Made by a program: the position numbers and the translations under genes. Of a DNA stretch of 64,000 nucleotides, positions 60,868 to 64,000 are shown one piece after another (positions within the stretch are counted from its first letter, which is position 1; each line of letters opens with the position of its first letter). The stretch is from Sphingobacterium sp. UBA5670. Its GTDB lineage: Bacteria; Bacteroidota; Bacteroidia; Sphingobacteriales; Sphingobacteriaceae. The notes beneath the pieces are model-generated. The model did no database searches. It saw nothing but the letters and a program-made list of their open reading frames with translations, and was not told where the DNA came from. The stretch lies in assembly GCF_002420705.1 (NCBI RefSeq), contig NZ_DIIM01000005.1, positions 320,912-384,911 on the forward strand, read 5' to 3'.

Positions 60868-63240
60868 ATGAAATTGATCTTATTTTTTCTGGCTTTTCCT
60901 TTGTCGCTTTTAGCACAGACCAAACAAATCGAGGGGCGAGTACAGGATACAAACAAAGTTGCATTAGCGGGAGCGACCGTTATGCTCTTGGATAGTAGTT
61001 ACCAAGAGATACGTGAGGTGAAGACAGATCATGGTGGAAAGTTTATTCTTTCTTTAGATCCTCATAACGGATATTACGTGAGAACGACTTATCTGAACTT
61101 TAGGCCACAGGAGTATTTTTTTAACAGCGATACCATTTCTCGTCCCTTAGTATTTGAACTTGTGTCCGAGGCAAAGATGCTCGAAGAGGCGCAGGTAATA
61201 GGTCGGCCACCCCGATTGGTCCGCAAATTAGACCGTCTGGAATTCAATGTTCAAAATTCAAACCTTTCAGCACTCAACAGTTGGGACATTTTGAAACGTA
61301 CGCCATTGGTTATGGCAAATGGTTCAGATTTAATGGTCCGCGGGAGTAAAAAGATTGTCGTCCTTATCAATGAACGAAAAATCATGCTTAGCGGCGATGA
61401 ACTGAAAACCTATTTGGAGAATACATCAGGCAGCGATGTTCAATCTATAGAGGTCATTACCAATCCCCCAGCAAAATATGAAGCGGAGGGAAGTACAATT
61501 ATTAATATTAAACTTTCCAGATCTAACCTATATGGATATCGAGGAACGGTGGTTGCGCTGGCCGAAAAGAGTAGCACCTGGAAACAGCTGTTTGGGCTGA
61601 CCCAATATTATAAAAGTGAAAAATTTAACCTGCGTGGTACCTATAATTTTGGAAGGGGAACCTACGCACGCTATGAAACGAATTATGTCTATTATCCCAA
61701 CGAGCAAACTTCATGGGAGGGCGTGATGGATAGATTTGATACCAATAATTGTCAGCATAGTTATGTATTTTCCATGGAATATACTCCCGATACAACCTGG
61801 ACTGTCAACGCCGGATTAAATGGATATTATGGGCCTAAAACTTATGGTATCTACGAGGTGCCAACCGTGATTTACGATAAAAACCATGTCCAGGAATCGA
61901 GTTATCTGACAACGAATGATCACGAGCGGTCGTCAAAGACAAATAACCTCTATTTACAAGTGACAAAAAAACTTAATCCCAAATGGAGCATAAACTGGTC
62001 ATCCTATTTTACAGATAACCATTCTACCAATGACCAGGATGTTTTGACAGCCCTGAGATTTAAGGGAGAAGAACCGACAGATACCCGATTTATCAGTAAC
62101 AATGGAAATAAAAACCAACTTTTTTCTTCACAGTTAGATTTTACAGGGAAAATAAAGGGCCTCGGAATAGAGTTCGGTGGGAAATTTAGCGATGTGAAAA
62201 CGACGAGTACCCTTGCCTTCTCTGATGACGAATCCGGTACTCTTCAGCATCGGCCCGAAAAGAGCAGCGTATTTGATTACAAAGAACGGAATATAGCGTT
62301 GTATACTTCCCTTGACTATGCCTGGAAGAAATGGAGCTGGAAAGCAGGCTTAAGGGGAGAATATACCGATTTGAAAGGTATTGTATCCGAACCGGCTGAT
62401 ATCAATAAGCGTGATTACTTTGTGCTCTTCCCTACATTTTACATGCAATATGCCTTGACTGACGATCAGCAGTTCGGTTTTTCTTATGGAAAACGTATTA
62501 GTCGCCCGGCATACTCCTGGCTCAATCCGGCTAAATCCTACTATAATCGTTTTTCCTATTTTCAGGGTGATCCGCGTTTAAGGGCTACAATCGTTCATAA
62601 TCTGAATCTGACCTGGACCAAAAACAACTGGAATATTGACCTATTCTACCGATTTGAGAAGTGGCCCAATATGGAAATTTCCCTTCAAGATAACAACAAT
62701 CACCAGCTAATTTTCCAATATACCAATATCAAGAAAGGACAAGGGGCGGGGATAGACTTAGGAAAGAGTTTTCAGCTAACAGGCCGCTGGGGATTGAATC
62801 TGCAACTGGAGGGAATGTATAACGAGAATTACTTCATCGGTACTGATGAAGTATTGCACAAGAATGATGTATATATTGGCAACGGAAATGTAAGTACCAA
62901 CTATGTGTTGAATAAGGATGCCGGCTGGAATCTTGAATTGGGTAATACATTCACATCTCCGACGATACAAGGGCCATTTAAAATTACGGGATATTCAAGT
63001 ACCTATGTGATGACAAATCGGAAATTTTTCAAAAAGAAATTTGAGGTGAATCTCTCTTTCATGGATATCTTTAAAACAGAAAAAATGACTATATCATCCA
63101 AGTACGGTGATCAGAATAACTTTTATAAAGATTACCGTGATACCAGAAAGGTGAATCTGACGCTGCGGTATCATTTTGGCAATCAGAAAGTCAAGAGCAG
63201 CAATCAGCCCAATAGAACAGAAGAACAGGATCGTTTGTAA
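60868..63240 (+). CDS. TonB-dependent receptor-like outer-membrane beta-barrel protein
   Basis: A 790-residue outer-membrane protein. Signal peptide MKLILFFLAFPLSLLAQ; CarboxypepD-regulatory domain (about 20-100, IEGRVQDTNKVALAGATVMLLD); a plug region with KLDRLEFNVQNSNLSALNSWDILKRTPLVM and SIEVITNPPAKYEAEGSTIINIKL; and a barrel ending with strand-rich text before a short charged tail. The plug pattern fits the outer-membrane beta-barrel family found across Bacteroidota, not SusC. Divergent two-component genes and the TTAAC array suggest it is a regulon member sensing or using the same signal. Confidence 0.87.
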   Translation: MKLILFFLAFPLSLLAQTKQIEGRVQDTNKVALAGATVMLLDSSYQEIREVKTDHGGKFILSLDPHNGYYVRTTYLNFRPQEYFFNSDTISRPLVFELVSEAKMLEEAQVIGRPPRLVRKLDRLEFNVQNSNLSALNSWDILKRTPLVMANGSDLMVRGSKKIVVLINERKIMLSGDELKTYLENTSGSDVQSIEVITNPPAKYEAEGSTIINIKLSRSNLYGYRGTVVALAEKSSTWKQLFGLTQYYKSEKFNLRGTYNFGRGTYARYETNYVYYPNEQTSWEGVMDRFDTNNCQHSYVFSMEYTPDTTWTVNAGLNGYYGPKTYGIYEVPTVIYDKNHVQESSYLTTNDHERSSKTNNLYLQVTKKLNPKWSINWSSYFTDNHSTNDQDVLTALRFKGEEPTDTRFISNNGNKNQLFSSQLDFTGKIKGLGIEFGGKFSDVKTTSTLAFSDDESGTLQHRPEKSSVFDYKERNIALYTSLDYAWKKWSWKAGLRGEYTDLKGIVSEPADINKRDYFVLFPTFYMQYALTDDQQFGFSYGKRISRPAYSWLNPAKSYYNRFSYFQGDPRLRATIVHNLNLTWTKNNWNIDLFYRFEKWPNMEISLQDNNNHQLIFQYTNIKKGQGAGIDLGKSFQLTGRWGLNLQLEGMYNENYFIGTDEVLHKNDVYIGNGNVSTNYVLNKDAGWNLELGNTFTSPTIQGPFKITGYSSTYVMTNRKFFKKKFEVNLSFMDIFKTEKMTISSKYGDQNNFYKDYRDTRKVNLTLRYHFGNQKVKSSNQPNRTEEQDRL

Positions 63241-63334
63241 ATTAGTTAACCGTTGCAAGTTAAATCCTTCAAATTCTCTTACCTATATGTATAATACATC
63301 GATAAAGAGAACAAATATAGTCCCGATTAAAGTC

Positions 63335-63367
63335 AATAACCCTTCACATCCTATGTGGAGGGTTATT
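63335..63367. terminator. Bidirectional terminator between barrel gene and OsmC gene
   Basis: Hairpin with AATAACCCT / AGGGTTATT outer arms and CACAT/ATGTG inner arms, between convergent genes. Confidence 0.75.
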
Positions 63368-63389
63368 AGATCGCTAGAAAAGTATTTTC

Positions 63390-63806
63390 TTAGTTTATTT
63401 TCAAAGAATACGTGATATTGATACCGCCAGCGGCAAGCATATCATGTACTGAGCAATATTTTTTAACGGCTAATTCAGCTGCTTTAGCTGCTTTTACCTC
63501 GTCAATTTCACCTTTTAAAAAGAAATTGATGTGGATATCTGTAAATACCTGTGGAATTTCTTCTCGGCGTTTACCTTCCACTTCGACCTGGATATCATCA
63601 ATTTGCTGGCGTTGCTTTACCAGTATGCTATGGAGATCGAATACGCTACAAGAACCCAGTGCCATTAAAACCAATTCCATTGGACGAACGCCTTTTCCTT
63701 CACCGCCGATGGCTTCCGAACCATCGATGTTGACTTTGACAGGAGATAATTCACTGCTGGCTTCGAAATGCACAGCTTGGTTAACACGGTCTAATTTGAT
63801 TTTCAT
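63390..63806 (-). CDS. OsmC-family protein
   Basis: A 138-residue cytoplasmic OsmC/Ohr-fold protein. Text such as GGEGKGVRPMELVLMALGSCSVFDLHSILVKQRQQIDDIQVEVEGKRRE and CSVHDMLAAGGINITY fits the family, with the two conserved Cys (LGSC and YCSVHDML) that reduce organic hydroperoxides. Members act as thiol peroxidases or uncharacterised YhfA-like proteins; this one is of the shorter YhfA-like type. It is monocistronic. Confidence 0.9.
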   Translation of the reverse strand: MKIKLDRVNQAVHFEASSELSPVKVNIDGSEAIGGEGKGVRPMELVLMALGSCSVFDLHSILVKQRQQIDDIQVEVEGKRREEIPQVFTDIHINFFLKGEIDEVKAAKAAELAVKKYCSVHDMLAAGGINITYSLKIN

Positions 63807-63905
63807 CTTAAAATATTTAATTCATTTTTTGCACACCAAGTTTAGCGAATAGCCCATCGTTGGTAACAACAGATCTAATTGAAATCTGCGCAACACAAAT
63901 ATACA

Positions 63906-63937
63906 AAAAAGGCAGACGATTATTCGTCTGCCTTTTG
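63906..63937 (-). terminator. Rho-independent terminator of the right-edge gene
   Basis: Stem arms AAAAGGCAGACGA and TCGTCTGCCTTTT around a short loop, downstream (minus strand) of the truncated gene at the right edge. Confidence 0.85.
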
Positions 63938-63956
63938 TCAGTATGTTGGTCACTTC

Positions 63957-64000
63957 TTATTTTGTGACGGTATCAGGCAGTTTAACACCGCGATATTTCG
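63957..64000 (-). CDS. C-terminal fragment of a gene running off the window
   Basis: The minus-strand frame reads KYRGVKLPDTVTK and then TAA (stop at 63957-63959), 20 bp before a strong terminator. Only 13 complete codons are inside the window, so the product is not identifiable. Position of the terminator supports a real stop here. Confidence 0.5.
   Translation of the reverse strand, partial: KYRGVKLPDTVTK

Overview
The window looks like chromosomal sequence from a Bacteroidota bacterium, most likely Sphingobacteriaceae (Sphingobacterium-like). The evidence is the family content (GLPGLI protein, Oar-type and TonB-dependent receptors with carboxypeptidase-regulatory N-termini, DUF3127, DUF4197, PCMD-type lipoprotein, DUF6576 rhomboid, YeiH/UPF0324). 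It is also the recurrent Bacteroidota promoter signature (-33 TTG/TTTG, 17-23 bp spacer, -7 TAnnTTTG) and the general lack of Shine-Dalgarno sites. I see no rRNA, tRNA, CRISPR array, prophage or insertion sequence. The assignment to genus is inference.

Layout: 1-4.9 kb holds glnS, a beta-carbonic anhydrase, a SulP anion transporter and a small secreted protein, all on the minus strand. 5.0-8.4 kb (plus) holds a HerA/DUF853 ATPase, a nucleotidyltransferase and a DUF2459 protein, converging on dnaK (8.5-10.4 kb, minus). A TonB-type outer-membrane protein plus GLPGLI pair (10.5-14.1 kb, minus) is divergent from a thioredoxin-like protein, a YjbR protein and a PCMD lipoprotein/beta-barrel pair (14.3-17.4 kb). 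A 2OG-Fe(II) dioxygenase (17.5-18.5 kb, minus) is divergent from a marR-fadB-fadA-acyl-CoA dehydrogenase beta-oxidation operon (18.7-24.8 kb).

24.9-31 kb holds a YeiH-type transporter, then a leader region with two tiny ORFs (the second ending Met-Cys-Cys) and a terminator ahead of a TonB receptor. A sigma factor/anti-sigma pair follows. A large Oar-type receptor, nitroreductase, pepT, DUF4197, two secreted phosphodiesterase-type enzymes embedded in a three-copy repeat, an HD hydrolase and a THUMP methyltransferase run on the minus strand to 41.6 kb. Then come DUF3127, NlpE, an acyltransferase/MFS pair, fumC with a lipoprotein, and a C-terminal processing protease.

49.5-57.3 kb carries a mutL-rhomboid-pseudorhomboid-EEP operon and uvrA. 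57.4-64 kb carries a membrane protein, a histidine kinase/response regulator pair divergent from an outer-membrane barrel protein, an OsmC protein, and the C-terminus of a gene entering from the right.

Most genes are ordinary core or metabolic genes. The most unusual parts are regulatory: the Cys-Cys leader with a terminator/antiterminator pairing before the 27 kb receptor, an 11-bp-periodic TTAAC array beside the two-component genes, a near-perfect 24-bp palindrome over the marR promoter, a set of apparently leaderless promoters, and an imperfect ~56-bp repeat flanking the two phosphodiesterases. Catalytic-site losses in MutL and in the second rhomboid also deserve attention.
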